NCBI RefSeq assembly: GCF_003634015.1
Contig: NZ_RBII01000002.1
Coordinates: forward strand, 833,597 to 897,596
Reading direction: 5' to 3'
Length of the DNA: 64,000 nucleotides
From: Litorimonas taeanensis
GTDB lineage: Bacteria; Pseudomonadota; Alphaproteobacteria; Caulobacterales; Maricaulaceae
The position numbers and the translations under genes were made by a program. The notes below the pieces were generated by a model. It had not been told where the DNA came from. It worked only from the letters and a program-made list of their open reading frames with translations, and searched no databases. Below, piece after piece: positions 1 to 7,873 of this stretch; the first letter of the stretch is position 1; each line of letters opens with the position of its first letter.

Positions 1-245
1 ACACGATTGTGGAATCGGTGAAGAAAACAGGCCGCTGTGTAATTTTACATGAGGCAACACGCACGTCTGGATTTGGCGCGGAGCTGTCCTCACTGGTTCA
101 AGAACATTGTTTCTATCATTTGGAAGCGCCGATTCAGCGCGTTACGGGTTGGGATACCCCATATCCTCATGCACAAGAATGGGCCTATTTCCCCGGGCCA
201 AAACGGGTTAAACGGGCGGTGAAAGCCGTATTGAAAGGCGCTTAA
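1..245 (+). CDS. 2-oxoacid (branched-chain) dehydrogenase E1 component beta subunit, 3' end only
   Basis: This is the C-terminal end of the E1-beta subunit; the reading frame is open to the window start (codons run from base 3), so the N-terminus lies outside. With E1-alpha it carries out thiamine-diphosphate-dependent decarboxylation of branched-chain 2-oxoacids and reductive acylation of the E2 lipoyl group. The visible part has the family's closing blocks: a GRCVILHEATRTSGFGAE segment, then HLEAPIQRVTGWDTPYPH and an AYFPGPKRV tail. These fit the branched-chain type better than pyruvate dehydrogenase. It ends 6 bases before the E2 gene, so the two are surely co-transcribed. Confidence 0.9.
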   Translation, partial: TIVESVKKTGRCVILHEATRTSGFGAELSSLVQEHCFYHLEAPIQRVTGWDTPYPHAQEWAYFPGPKRVKRAVKAVLKGA

Positions 246-251
246 TTTATC

Positions 252-1796
252 ATGGGCGAATATACTTTTAAATTACCGGATATCGGCGAAGGCGTCGTAG
301 AAGCAGAAATCACGGCTTGGCATGTGTCTGTGGGCGACCGTGTTGAAGAAGATGCTCCGCTTGGCGATGCGATGACGGATAAGGCTACGATTGAGTTAAC
401 ATCCCCCGTTGAAGGCGTTGTGAAATCCCTCGGCTGTGAAGAAGGTGATATGTTCGCTGTGGGCGGCGCGCTGGTGATATTAGAAACAGACGGCGATGTC
501 TCTGATGAAGCGCCAAATTCAGACTCAAATGATGAGGGCTCAGCTATTTCGGGCGCGGCTATATCTGGTTCCGATGGCGCATCGGGTGAGTTTGTCTTTA
601 AATTACCCGATATTGGCGAAGGCGTTGTCGAGGCCGAAATTACAGCTTGGCATGTAAGCGTCGGAGATATGGTCGACGAAGATGACCCGCTTGCAGATGC
701 CATGACTGATAAGGCGACAATTGAATTGACCTCGCCCGTCAAAGGCAAAATTCTAAGTCTGGGCTGCGAAGAAGGCGATATGTTTGCCGTTGGCGGCGGC
801 TTGGTCGTATTAGAAACAGAGGCCGGCTCTGCGCCAGCGCCTGCATCTGCGCCTGCACCTGCACCTGCAGAAACATCAACGCCAAAGCCTCAACACACCC
901 CTGCCGCGGCGCCGCAAGCGAGTGCCCCGAAACCCGCGCCCACTCAGCAAAGCGCGGCCAAAGTTCTGGCCAGTCCAGCCGTACGCAAACGCGCGGCCGA
1001 TTCAGGAATTGACCTTACGAAAGCCAAGGCGAGCGGGCATGAGGGGCAAATCACCCATGCGGATTTAGATCTCTTAGAAAAAGCATTAGAGCCCGTCGAC
1101 GGCGAAACCCGTATTAAAGTTATCGGTCTACGCCGCGTCATTGCACAACGTATGCAAGAGGCGAAACGCCATATTCCGCATTTCACCTATGTTGAAGAAA
1201 TTGATGTGACGGCGCTCGAAGATTTCCGCGCGCGTATTAATGCAAAAAAATCAGAGGATAAGCCGAAGCTAACGGTTCTGCCGCTTATTATTCGGGCTTT
1301 GGCCGTGACATTGCGCGATTGGCCGCAATTCAACGCGCGTTATATGGACGAGCAAGGCTATGTCTCGCAATTTTCTGACCTGAATTTGGGTATTGCAACG
1401 CAAACGGATATTGGTCTGGTTGTGCCTGTGCTGGCCAAGGCGCAAACCTTGTCAGTTTGGGACATGGCGCATGAAATCGCCCGTCTGGCCGATGGCGCGC
1501 GTAATAATAAGTTAAAGCCCGAAGAAATGAGCGGCGCCTCAACAACGCTGACGTCTTTGGGCCCGCTTGGCGGGATTGTCACAACGCCTGTGATTAACCG
1601 ACCTGAAGTGGCTATTTTTGGTCCGAACAAAATTCGCAAAAAGCTGGTTTTAGAAGGCGGAGAGGTAACAGAACGCAAAGTTATGAACTTCTCAGTCTCT
1701 TGCGATCATCGCGTCATTGATGGCTATGACGCCGCTATGATGATGCAAGATATGCGCGCTCTACTGGAAGATCCGCATTTGATGTTTTTGGCATAA
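252..1796 (+). CDS. bkdB: 2-oxoacid dehydrogenase E2, dihydrolipoyl acyltransferase with two lipoyl domains
   Basis: E2 core of the (probably branched-chain) 2-oxoacid dehydrogenase complex: it moves the acyl group from E1 to CoA through swinging lipoyl arms. Order in the 514 residues: lipoyl domain 1 (about 3-80, lipoylated K44 in MTDKATIE), acidic/Ser linker, lipoyl domain 2 (about 113-190, K154 in the same motif), an Ala/Pro-rich hinge (191-235), the E1/E3-binding domain (about 238-272, LASPAVRKRAADSGIDL), and the acyltransferase domain with the catalytic HRVIDG (H486, D490). Branched-chain E2 proteins normally have one lipoyl domain; here the two are almost identical, suggesting internal duplication. 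It could serve pyruvate instead, but the E1-beta neighbour argues for branched-chain substrates. Confidence 0.9.
   Translation: MGEYTFKLPDIGEGVVEAEITAWHVSVGDRVEEDAPLGDAMTDKATIELTSPVEGVVKSLGCEEGDMFAVGGALVILETDGDVSDEAPNSDSNDEGSAISGAAISGSDGASGEFVFKLPDIGEGVVEAEITAWHVSVGDMVDEDDPLADAMTDKATIELTSPVKGKILSLGCEEGDMFAVGGGLVVLETEAGSAPAPASAPAPAPAETSTPKPQHTPAAAPQASAPKPAPTQQSAAKVLASPAVRKRAADSGIDLTKAKASGHEGQITHADLDLLEKALEPVDGETRIKVIGLRRVIAQRMQEAKRHIPHFTYVEEIDVTALEDFRARINAKKSEDKPKLTVLPLIIRALAVTLRDWPQFNARYMDEQGYVSQFSDLNLGIATQTDIGLVVPVLAKAQTLSVWDMAHEIARLADGARNNKLKPEEMSGASTTLTSLGPLGGIVTTPVINRPEVAIFGPNKIRKKLVLEGGEVTERKVMNFSVSCDHRVIDGYDAAMMMQDMRALLEDPHLMFLA
258..815 (+). repeat. Direct repeat of the lipoyl-domain coding region (two copies, 330-base offset)
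   Basis: Bases 258-485 (residues 3-78) and 588-815 (residues 113-188) encode nearly the same lipoyl domain; long runs such as LPDIGEGVVEAEITAWHVSV and MTDKATIELTSPV are identical in both. Third codon positions differ often, so this is an old, selected duplication or one kept similar by conversion, not a fresh or assembly-made copy. Confidence 0.85.
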
Positions 1797-1876
1797 AGGG
1801 GAATTCCAGAAACGAGTGAATTTTGCGCAGTTTAATGCTTGGCAGAACGGCATGAATTGGCTATAGGCCCCACACC

Positions 1877-1896
1877 TTGCGGCAAACTGGCCGCAA
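1877..1896. other. Small hairpin between the bkd genes and tRNA-Met
   Basis: TTGCGGC and GCCGCAA form a 7-bp stem around a 6-base loop. No T-run follows on either side, so it is a weak candidate for a terminator of the dehydrogenase operon or a processing element of the tRNA leader. Confidence 0.3.
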
Positions 1897-1906
1897 ACCT
1901 TGGTAT

Positions 1907-1983
1907 GGTGGGGTAGCTCAGCTGGTTAGAGCGCAGGACTCATAATCCTGAGGTCGTGAGTTCAAGTCTCACTCTCACTACCA
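1907..1983 (+). tRNA. tRNA-Met (elongator-type, anticodon CAT)
   Basis: 77 bases fold as a full cloverleaf: acceptor 1907-1913 with 1972-1978, D-arm GCTC/GAGC, anticodon stem CAGGA/TCCTG with loop CTCATAA (anticodon CAT at 1941-1943), and T-arm GTGAG/CTCAC. The discriminator A and the CCA end are encoded. The acceptor stem starts with a G-T pair rather than the unpaired base 1 of initiator tRNA, and the anticodon stem lacks the three G-C pairs typical of initiators, so I read it as elongator Met. A CAT anticodon could also mark an Ile-2 tRNA (lysidine), but the sequence resembles alphaproteobacterial Met tRNA. Confidence 0.9.
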
Positions 1984-2053
1984 TTTTTCTTATTATTGAA
2001 CTTCCGTTCACGCGGTAAAGCCCATAAGCTCTTCTAAAATTTAGGGGAGTATT

Positions 2054-2989
2054 ATGGGCTTTGCTGCGAGATATATGTCTGCTGTGATGGCGGGGCTTTC
2101 GGTTTTGGCGGTGCAGTCAGTCACGGCCAGCGCGCAGTCTGCCCCGCGCGAAAAAGCCAGCTTCCCTGAAACTGAAATATTTCTCTTTGACTTAAAGCTC
2201 GGCGACACAGTCTCTATTGCCAATGGCCGCAATGTTACGCTGCGGGCGGGTTATGATAATCAACCGAGCTTTACGCCCGATAGCCGTGCTTTTCTCTATG
2301 CCCGTAGCGATGACTTTCAGACCGATATTTATGAATATTCTCTGGTGGATGGGACAACGCGGCAAATCACGCGCACAGAGACGAATGAATTCTCGCCTGT
2401 CGCAACCCCAGACAATGCTTCTATTTCTTTTGTATCGGATGGTCCCGGCGCATGGCAAACCGTGGAAGTGATAGCGCGAAATAATCCTGAAATCTCTAAG
2501 AGACTCTTGCCCGGTGATACGTTGCGAGAGCCGATTGGTTATTATAGCTGGAATCACGCAACAGATGATGTGCTGTATTGGTCGCGTTATGGGTTTAATA
2601 TCAGCCTGACCCATAAAGATAAGAAAACGAGCGATTACATTACCGGCGATGCTGTGCCGTCCACGCCTTATGTTATTCCCGGTACAAATCAATTCAGCTT
2701 TGTTCACCGCCAAGGCAATGAAAGCGTATGGATTAAAGCGCTGGATCCAAAAACTAAATCTGTGCGGCCCTTAACACCGATCAAAGGCACCAACGCCAAT
2801 TATGGTTGGAGCCCAGAAGGTTCTATTTTTATAATCGAGAAAGACACGCTCTATCGCTGGAAAGAGGGGCCGTCAGATGGCTGGGAAAGCCTCGCTGACT
2901 TAACAGAGTACGGCCTTGTAAATGCCGCGCGATTATCCATTAGCCCTGATGGTAAAAAGCTCGCTATCGTTGGGCAAGTCAAACCCTAA
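2054..2989 (+). CDS. Secreted TolB-like beta-propeller (PD40 repeat) protein
   Basis: 311 residues with a signal peptide (about 1-28, ending near ASAQS) and then WD40-like PD40 repeats: 'QPSFTPDSRAFLYAR', 'FSPVATPDNASISFVSDG', 'YGWSPEGSIFIIE' and 'LSISPDGKKLAIVG' each carry the S/T-PDG-K/R-hydrophobic signature of TolB-type propeller blades. It is probably a periplasmic binding or scaffold protein; there is no catalytic motif. It is shorter than TolB and lacks the TolB N-terminal domain, so it is not the Tol-Pal component. The ATG is supported by GGGGAG 5 bases upstream. It ends 8 bases from the convergent regA. Confidence 0.7.
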   Translation: MGFAARYMSAVMAGLSVLAVQSVTASAQSAPREKASFPETEIFLFDLKLGDTVSIANGRNVTLRAGYDNQPSFTPDSRAFLYARSDDFQTDIYEYSLVDGTTRQITRTETNEFSPVATPDNASISFVSDGPGAWQTVEVIARNNPEISKRLLPGDTLREPIGYYSWNHATDDVLYWSRYGFNISLTHKDKKTSDYITGDAVPSTPYVIPGTNQFSFVHRQGNESVWIKALDPKTKSVRPLTPIKGTNANYGWSPEGSIFIIEKDTLYRWKEGPSDGWESLADLTEYGLVNAARLSISPDGKKLAIVGQVKP

Positions 2990-2997
2990 AGTCAGGC

Positions 2998-3543
2998 TTA
3001 ACGCGGGGCGCGTTTGGCCAATATACGTTGCAGGGTTCGGCGATGCATAGAAAGCCGCCGCGCCGTTTCAGACACATTTTTCCCGCATAACTCATAGACA
3101 CGCTGTATATGTTCCCAGCGCACGCGATCCGCGCTCATAGGGTTTTCAGGGGGCTCAGGGGCTTCGCCCTTTTCCGCCAGAAGTGCCTTGCAAACATCAT
3201 CTGCATCGGCTGGCTTAGCCAGATAATCCACCGCGCCGCGTTTCACAGCAGAGACAGCGGTAGCGAGATTGCCATAGCCCGTCAGCATCACCATGCGGCA
3301 ATCGGGCCGCGTCTGATGTAAAAGATCAATGATATCTAATCCATTTCCGTCTTCGAGGCGCATATCGAGTACGGCAAAAGCAGGTGGATTTGATTTCACT
3401 TTGGCGCGGGCTTCGGCAACGGTTTCAACAGTTTCTACGGTAAATCCTCGTTGCTCCAAGGCGCGCCCGAGACGTGTACGAAACGGTGCATCATCGTCCA
3501 GAATTAAAAGGCTTGCGTCTTCGGGCAGTACATATTCGGTCAT
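2998..3543 (-). CDS. regA: Response regulator RegA/ActR (PrrA family)
   Basis: Global redox response regulator, partner of the RegB kinase encoded next to it. Residues about 10-130 form a receiver domain (acidic pocket LDDDAPF, phosphoacceptor D in FAVLDMRLEDGNGLD, T in MLTGYGN, K in YLAKPAD). The C-terminus is the almost invariant RegA Fis-type helix-turn-helix, with ETARRLSMHRRTLQRILAKR. An upstream in-frame ATG would add 29 residues; I chose the one giving MTEYVLPEDASLL because family members start there and a GGA lies upstream. The gene follows regB on the same strand after 163 bases. In relatives RegA controls respiration, carbon and nitrogen fixation; its targets here are unknown. Confidence 0.93.
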   Translation of the reverse strand: MTEYVLPEDASLLILDDDAPFRTRLGRALEQRGFTVETVETVAEARAKVKSNPPAFAVLDMRLEDGNGLDIIDLLHQTRPDCRMVMLTGYGNLATAVSAVKRGAVDYLAKPADADDVCKALLAEKGEAPEPPENPMSADRVRWEHIQRVYELCGKNVSETARRLSMHRRTLQRILAKRAPR

Positions 3544-3706
3544 GTCTATTTTCCGTTCAAATGGTGACGTTAAGTACCGAGCGTCACATAATCGGTCAGG
3601 CGCATTTAAATTCGGGAACTCTTTTGCCAAAAAAATGACGCTATAGCAATGAAATTAGTCTCTGGCCTTGCAGGGCAGATATGTAATTGCGCGATAATCG
3701 GCCCGT

Positions 3707-5044
3707 TTATGAGGCTTTTGCCACGAGAGCGTCTCTGGGCCAAACGGCCTCAACACGCGCCCCGCCTAGGGGGCCGCGTTTAAAGGCCACTTGTCCGCCT
3801 GTGCGTTCAACCAAGGTCGAAGCAATGAATACACCAAGGCCTAACCCGCCTGCCGTAGGCTTTTTTGATTTTTGACGTGATCGCTTCGTGACATAGGGCT
3901 GGCCCAAACGATCTGTTAATGTCGGGTCAAAGCCCGGGCCGTCATCATCAATAAATACGCTGATTGTTGTTTCATTCCAAACCCCGCAGAGGCGGACTTT
4001 TTCAGAGGCGAAATCGACAGCATTTTCGATAAAGTTTTTCAAAGCATAGACGAGTTCGGCTTGGCGTTTAAGCTCGGGCTCTGGGCCAGTACCGCTCACC
4101 TCAATAATAATATCGGGTTCAATTAAAATAAATGGCTCTGCTGCTTCTTCGAACAAATCTTCGAGTGTCAGGCGGTCATGAATGGCATCACCTTCATCGC
4201 CGCGCAGGGCAAGCTGCTCAAGGATAGAGCGGCAACGCTGAGATTGCGAGAGAACCAAGGCGGCATCGTCGGCCAAAGGAGAACCTTTGGGAATTTCGCG
4301 GGTCATTTCTTTGGCTGTCACCTGAATGGTCGCCAATGGCGTACCGAGTTCATGGGCCGCCGCCGCCGCGAGTCCGCCAAGCGCTGAGAGTTTTTGTTCT
4401 TGGGCCAGCATTGTTTCTGTGGCCGCCAAAGCCGCCGCCATTTTTCGGCTCTCTTTGGTGGCGCGCCAGGCATATAAGGAGGTGAAAATAGACCCCACCA
4501 TTATCGCAATCCATACGCCAATACGAAAGGTAAAGGGGAGCATTAAAGGATTATCTGGATCCCAAGGTAGGGGCTGTGAATGAAACACCAAGCTAAAGGA
4601 TAAAAGCGTCGCAAGGGCCGACAGAATAAAGAGGACGGATTTAGAGAGAGTCGTCGCGCTCGTTACAATTGGCGCCAAAAACAAGATGGCAAAAGGATTG
4701 GTTATCCCGCCCGTTAGCCAGAGCAAAGCGGCAAGCTGTAATATATCGAACCCTAATTGTAGCAAGGCTTCGCGGTCACTGACGCGCCTATCCAGAGGAT
4801 ATAAAACGGTGATGGCTAAGTTAATGAAAATACTGGCGGCAATAACCGCGCAACAGGCCAAGACAGGATATGGAAATTCTAAGATAAGGCTGACACATAA
4901 GAGCGCCAAGATTTGCCCGCCAATAGCGCCCCAGCGCAATAGGACGAGCGTATAACGCCGTAGACGCCCCATAGTTTGTGTTGGGCGAGTTTGGAGCGGC
5001 TGTAAGGCGTTTGATCCGAAAATAATGTCTGCGTGTTGATGCAT
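3707..5044 (-). CDS. regB: Redox sensor histidine kinase RegB/ActS (PrrB family)
   Basis: 445-residue membrane kinase with about six TM segments in residues 30-195. Between TM segments it has GGITNPF (112-118), the quinone-binding heptapeptide of RegB. The H-box is AAAAAHELGTPLATI with H231, and the redox-active cysteine is present exactly 40 residues later (C271 in QRCRSIL), the spacing of H225/C265 in Rhodobacter RegB. The N box (LKNFIENAVDFA) and G boxes (DDDGPGFDP, GGLGLGVF) are intact. It should autophosphorylate when the quinone pool or thiol state is reduced and pass phosphate to RegA. A second ATG at 4972 is possible; neither start has a strong ribosome site. Divergent from senC. Confidence 0.93.
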   Translation of the reverse strand: MHQHADIIFGSNALQPLQTRPTQTMGRLRRYTLVLLRWGAIGGQILALLCVSLILEFPYPVLACCAVIAASIFINLAITVLYPLDRRVSDREALLQLGFDILQLAALLWLTGGITNPFAILFLAPIVTSATTLSKSVLFILSALATLLSFSLVFHSQPLPWDPDNPLMLPFTFRIGVWIAIMVGSIFTSLYAWRATKESRKMAAALAATETMLAQEQKLSALGGLAAAAAHELGTPLATIQVTAKEMTREIPKGSPLADDAALVLSQSQRCRSILEQLALRGDEGDAIHDRLTLEDLFEEAAEPFILIEPDIIIEVSGTGPEPELKRQAELVYALKNFIENAVDFASEKVRLCGVWNETTISVFIDDDGPGFDPTLTDRLGQPYVTKRSRQKSKKPTAGGLGLGVFIASTLVERTGGQVAFKRGPLGGARVEAVWPRDALVAKAS

Positions 5045-5180
5045 AATAGGCTTTTGCGCTACGGCGCGTCAAAATGGCAAGCCTAAACTGATGTCGTGCC
5101 TATGGCGCCTATCCAAGAATTTGACTATAGCCCTGTATATAGTGCCGGCCCAAGGGTTTGATAGAGAAAAAGGTGACAGA

Positions 5181-5792
5181 ATGAATATGATTGCAAAAAC
5201 GATGCTGGGTGCCTTTGCAGCCTTTGCTTTGATGGCATGTGGTAATGGCGAGAAAACAGCCCGTTCTGGACAAACTGTGACATCGGGTACGGCTGACTTG
5301 GGCGGTGCATTTTCCCTCGTCAACCAAAATGGAGATCGCGTGACCGAGGCAGACCTTCAAGGAAAGCCGCATTTGATTTATTTTGGTTTTACATATTGCC
5401 CAGATGTTTGCCCGACGGCTTTGCAAAAAATGGGGCAGGCGCAATCTATGTTAGGGTCTCAGGCTGATGATATTGGATATGTATTGATTAGTGTCGACCC
5501 AGAGCGCGACACGGTAGAGAGCCTTTCGCAATATGTGACAGCGAGTGGTTTCCCAACAGGACTGAAGGGCTTTACCGGTACGGTTGAAGAAATAGAAGTC
5601 GCGAAAGCGGCCTATAAAGTATATGCGACCAAAGTCGACACACCTGACAGCGCCGGCGAATATACGGTCGATCATTCCGACATCATGTATTTAATGGATA
5701 AAGATGGCCAATATGCAGATTATTTTTCTGGCCGCTCTACGCCGACGATGATTGCGGCGCGGGTGACGAAACTTTTAAAGAGTGGCAAATAA
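5181..5792 (+). CDS. senC: SCO1/SenC copper chaperone lipoprotein
   Basis: SCO family protein that delivers copper to the CuA site of cytochrome oxidase. Start at 5181 (AAGG upstream) gives a lipoprotein signal with lipobox LMAC (Cys20); a longer reading from 5091 would bury it. The thioredoxin-fold domain carries the copper-binding CPDVC motif (YFGFTYCPDVCPTA) and the distal conserved His in VDHSDIMYL. It is divergent from regB, the same pairing as in Rhodobacter regB/senC-regA, which ties oxidase copper loading to redox control. It is convergent with the adenosyltransferase gene, 5 bases apart. Confidence 0.93.
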   Translation: MNMIAKTMLGAFAAFALMACGNGEKTARSGQTVTSGTADLGGAFSLVNQNGDRVTEADLQGKPHLIYFGFTYCPDVCPTALQKMGQAQSMLGSQADDIGYVLISVDPERDTVESLSQYVTASGFPTGLKGFTGTVEEIEVAKAAYKVYATKVDTPDSAGEYTVDHSDIMYLMDKDGQYADYFSGRSTPTMIAARVTKLLKSGK

Positions 5793-5797
5793 GCCCG

Positions 5798-6373
5798 TTA
5801 GCGATTGGCGCCGGGCACCCATTTTACATCGGCCTCACCTTGGTCATTTGCCCAGCGCGCTGCCACAAATAGAAAATCAGAGAGGCGGTTTAAATATTTC
5901 AAGGCGGCGGGGTTAATCGCGGCGTCTTGGGACAAGGCCACGCAAAGGCGCTCGGCGCGGCGGCAGACTGTACGGGCTTGATGCAAATAGGCCGAAGGCG
6001 GATGTCCACCGGGTAAGACAAAGCTCTTAAGCGGTTGTAGATCGGCATTCAGGCTGTCGAGTTCCGTTTCGAGGCGAAGTGTTTGGCTCTCCATAATGCG
6101 CAGAGCATATTCGCTATCCGCTTCACCCGGATTGGGCAAAGGCGTTGCCAGATCAGCCCCGAGATCAAAGAGATCGTTTTGAATACGCGATAACATATCG
6201 TCCAATCGCCGACTTTCGAGATGTAATCTTGCGAGGCCTATAACAGAATTCGTTTCGTCTACATCGCCATAGGCTGCCACGCGGGGATCAGATTTTGACA
6301 GGCGCGAGCCATCAACAAGACCTGTCGACCCATCATCACCGGTGCGCGTGTAAATCTTGTTGAGCTTCACCAT
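5798..6373 (-). CDS. pduO: PduO-type ATP:cob(I)alamin adenosyltransferase
   Basis: 191 residues, the usual size for the PduO/MMAB family that transfers the adenosyl group of ATP to cob(I)alamin to make coenzyme B12. The N-terminal ATP-binding loop is KIYTRTGDDGSTGLVDGSR. The other family blocks are DVDETNSVIG, FVLPGGHPPSAYLHQARTVCRRAER and a C-terminal YLNRLSDFLFVAARW. The gene lies 9 bases downstream of the HIG1 gene and is probably co-transcribed with it. No cobalamin riboswitch is visible upstream. It would supply adenosylcobalamin to enzymes such as methylmalonyl-CoA mutase, fitting the branched-chain catabolism genes nearby. Confidence 0.93.
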   Translation of the reverse strand: MVKLNKIYTRTGDDGSTGLVDGSRLSKSDPRVAAYGDVDETNSVIGLARLHLESRRLDDMLSRIQNDLFDLGADLATPLPNPGEADSEYALRIMESQTLRLETELDSLNADLQPLKSFVLPGGHPPSAYLHQARTVCRRAERLCVALSQDAAINPAALKYLNRLSDFLFVAARWANDQGEADVKWVPGANR

Positions 6374-6382
6374 TTGGCTATC

Positions 6383-6583
6383 TTACATCCGTGTCTTTAC
6401 ATAAACAGTCAGCATAAGCAGGCCAACGGCGATGACTTGTCCGAGAACACGGCGCCGCATCCAAATGTTTGATTGCTCCCGCGCGCCTTCGGTTTTTCCG
6501 CCCATATTCTTAGCACCCATAATAAGGGTAAAGAGAACGAACAAAAACGCGAGAATAGTGAGGGCAATTAAAACGTATAACAT
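6383..6583 (-). CDS. HIG1-domain twin-TM protein
   Basis: 66-residue inner-membrane protein with two TM helices (about 3-22 and 47-64) joined by a short basic loop containing NIWMRRRVLGQ, the signature of the hypoxia-induced HIG1 family. In mitochondria HIG1 proteins associate with respiratory supercomplexes; bacterial members often sit beside cobalamin adenosyltransferase genes, as here. AAAAGGA lies 7-13 bases before the ATG. The role is inferred from the family only. Confidence 0.85.
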   Translation of the reverse strand: MLYVLIALTILAFLFVLFTLIMGAKNMGGKTEGAREQSNIWMRRRVLGQVIAVGLLMLTVYVKTRM

Positions 6584-6796
6584 TATGTATCCTTTTCTTG
6601 TCCTCTCTATACGCGCTTCTTCATGTAACAGTCAGCCTTTTTATTGCGACAGATGCGCTCGCCTGAATTTAGCGTAAGCTGTGATAGAAAGGGCTTGTCC
6701 ACAATTTCGTCAATGAGCAACATAGCCGATAGTGTCTGGGCGCGATAAAGAAAAAGCAAAGATAAACCCTGTTCCTTTCCACCAAAAGAGAGTCCC

Positions 6797-7063
6797 ATGA
6801 TTTCTGATGCTGATCGCGCCGACCAAATGGGTCAGGCGACCCGTGAAAAATTAAAACAATTTATCGCTCGTATTGAGAGGCTAGAAGCCGAGAAAGCTGA
6901 ACTCGCGACCGATATTCGTGAAGTCTATGCTGAGGTAAAAACTTTTGGTTTTGACAATAAAGTCATGCGCAAAGTTATCGCTCTACGCAAACAAGATGCA
7001 GCCGAACGCGCAGAGCAAGAAGCCCTTCTTGAAATGTATATGGAAGTTGTTGCTGACCAGTAA
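6797..7063 (+). CDS. gapR: GapR nucleoid-associated protein (DUF2312)
   Basis: 88 residues, nearly the length of Caulobacter GapR. The protein is one long coiled coil (RADQMGQATREKLKQFIARIERLE...) followed by the conserved block EVKTFGFDNKVMRKVIALRKQD, which forms the clamp that encircles overtwisted DNA ahead of polymerases and helps gyrase and topoisomerase IV. Family members are almost restricted to alphaproteobacteria. It is a single-gene unit with its own promoter region between it and the opposite HIG1 gene. Confidence 0.95.
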   Translation: MISDADRADQMGQATREKLKQFIARIERLEAEKAELATDIREVYAEVKTFGFDNKVMRKVIALRKQDAAERAEQEALLEMYMEVVADQ

Positions 7064-7146
7064 TTCTGAAGCCACTCTTTCTAAGCCTGTTGAAGGCATA
7101 ATAAAATAATTGTTCCTTATTTGTTCTAGCTATGATAATCGGCGCT

Positions 7147-7791
7147 ATGTCCGATTATGATAAGGCAGAATGGCAAGCAGAACAGCTTGCGCGGGATACC
7201 GCGCAATCGGCCTATCGTGATAAAATGGCCAAAGCCCGAGAACGCTCGGCGCGAAATGCCAAGCGCAAGATAGCGCGTCTCCATGCCAAGCTAACCGAGC
7301 TAGGGCATATTAGTGATTTTGAAGACGAGTTTGGGGAAAGCGTTTTAGAACGCCTCGAAAAATTTGGCTCTGCCTTTCATGACCTCGAAAAGGGGCGTGC
7401 CGGTGATGCGCTATCGGCCGCGCAAAAACAGGTCGTTTCTCGGATGAATAAAAAAGTCAAAGAGCTGAAAGCTAAGTCGCAAAAGGGGGGTGAAGAGATC
7501 GACCCAGATGCTGAGTATGAGCGCACGACGCCCGCTTGGAAAAAGAGTAAGACTTCGAGCTTTAAATCAAAACACCGCTTTACGCCGCGGGTTCGAAATC
7601 TTGACGAAGATATGGAAGCCGAAGAACAGGCGCTTCAAGAGATTGATTTTTCAAATCCACAAATTGAACCTTTTATACCCCGTTATAATGCGCGGGCTGA
7701 AGCCACATTAAAGACGCCGAATACATCTGGCGAGGCGCCGAAAACGGCAAGCGACACAAAACGCCCATTTTTACGGATTGTGCCAAAATAA
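7147..7791 (+). CDS. Hypothetical charged coiled-coil protein
   Basis: I do not recognise a family. The protein is hydrophilic and probably cytoplasmic, with no signal or TM segment. Residues 1-60 are Ala/Arg/Lys-rich helix (ARDTAQSAYRDKMAKARERS), then a region with 'LERLEKFGSAFHDLEKG', a Lys-rich segment and a disordered-looking tail ending PFLRIVPK. An in-frame ATG at 7132 would add five residues; neither has a clear ribosome site. The gene stands 83 bases after gapR and may be read with it. The basic helices would suit nucleic-acid contact, but that is a guess. Confidence 0.7.
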   Translation: MSDYDKAEWQAEQLARDTAQSAYRDKMAKARERSARNAKRKIARLHAKLTELGHISDFEDEFGESVLERLEKFGSAFHDLEKGRAGDALSAAQKQVVSRMNKKVKELKAKSQKGGEEIDPDAEYERTTPAWKKSKTSSFKSKHRFTPRVRNLDEDMEAEEQALQEIDFSNPQIEPFIPRYNARAEATLKTPNTSGEAPKTASDTKRPFLRIVPK

Positions 7792-7795
7792 AACC

Positions 7796-7840
7796 CTCCC
7801 CCATGCTTAAGGGGAGAAGCAAGGGAGAGGGCAAGGGGTG
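7796..7840. other. Purine/pyrimidine-skewed hairpin region
   Basis: CTCCCC and GGGGAG can pair across an 9-base loop just after the hypothetical gene, followed by more G+A-rich sequence. No T-run follows, so a terminator role is unproven. Similar C-rich/G-rich intergenic elements are repeated in some alphaproteobacterial genomes; only one copy is seen here. Confidence 0.25.
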
Positions 7841-7873
7841 TCTTAAATAAACACTGTTTTATAGGCAGTGGTA

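Noticed and set aside
2192-2713. 173-residue minus-strand frame opposite the propeller gene
   Set aside because: Shadow; the plus frame has signal peptide, ribosome site and PD40 repeats.
6607-6798. 63-residue minus-strand frame in the HIG1/gapR gap
   Set aside because: Overlaps the gapR start and has no family match; the region is better read as the gapR promoter.
6374-6800. Cobalamin riboswitch upstream of the adenosyltransferase
   Set aside because: The upstream space is filled by the HIG1 gene; no B12-box-like sequence was seen.
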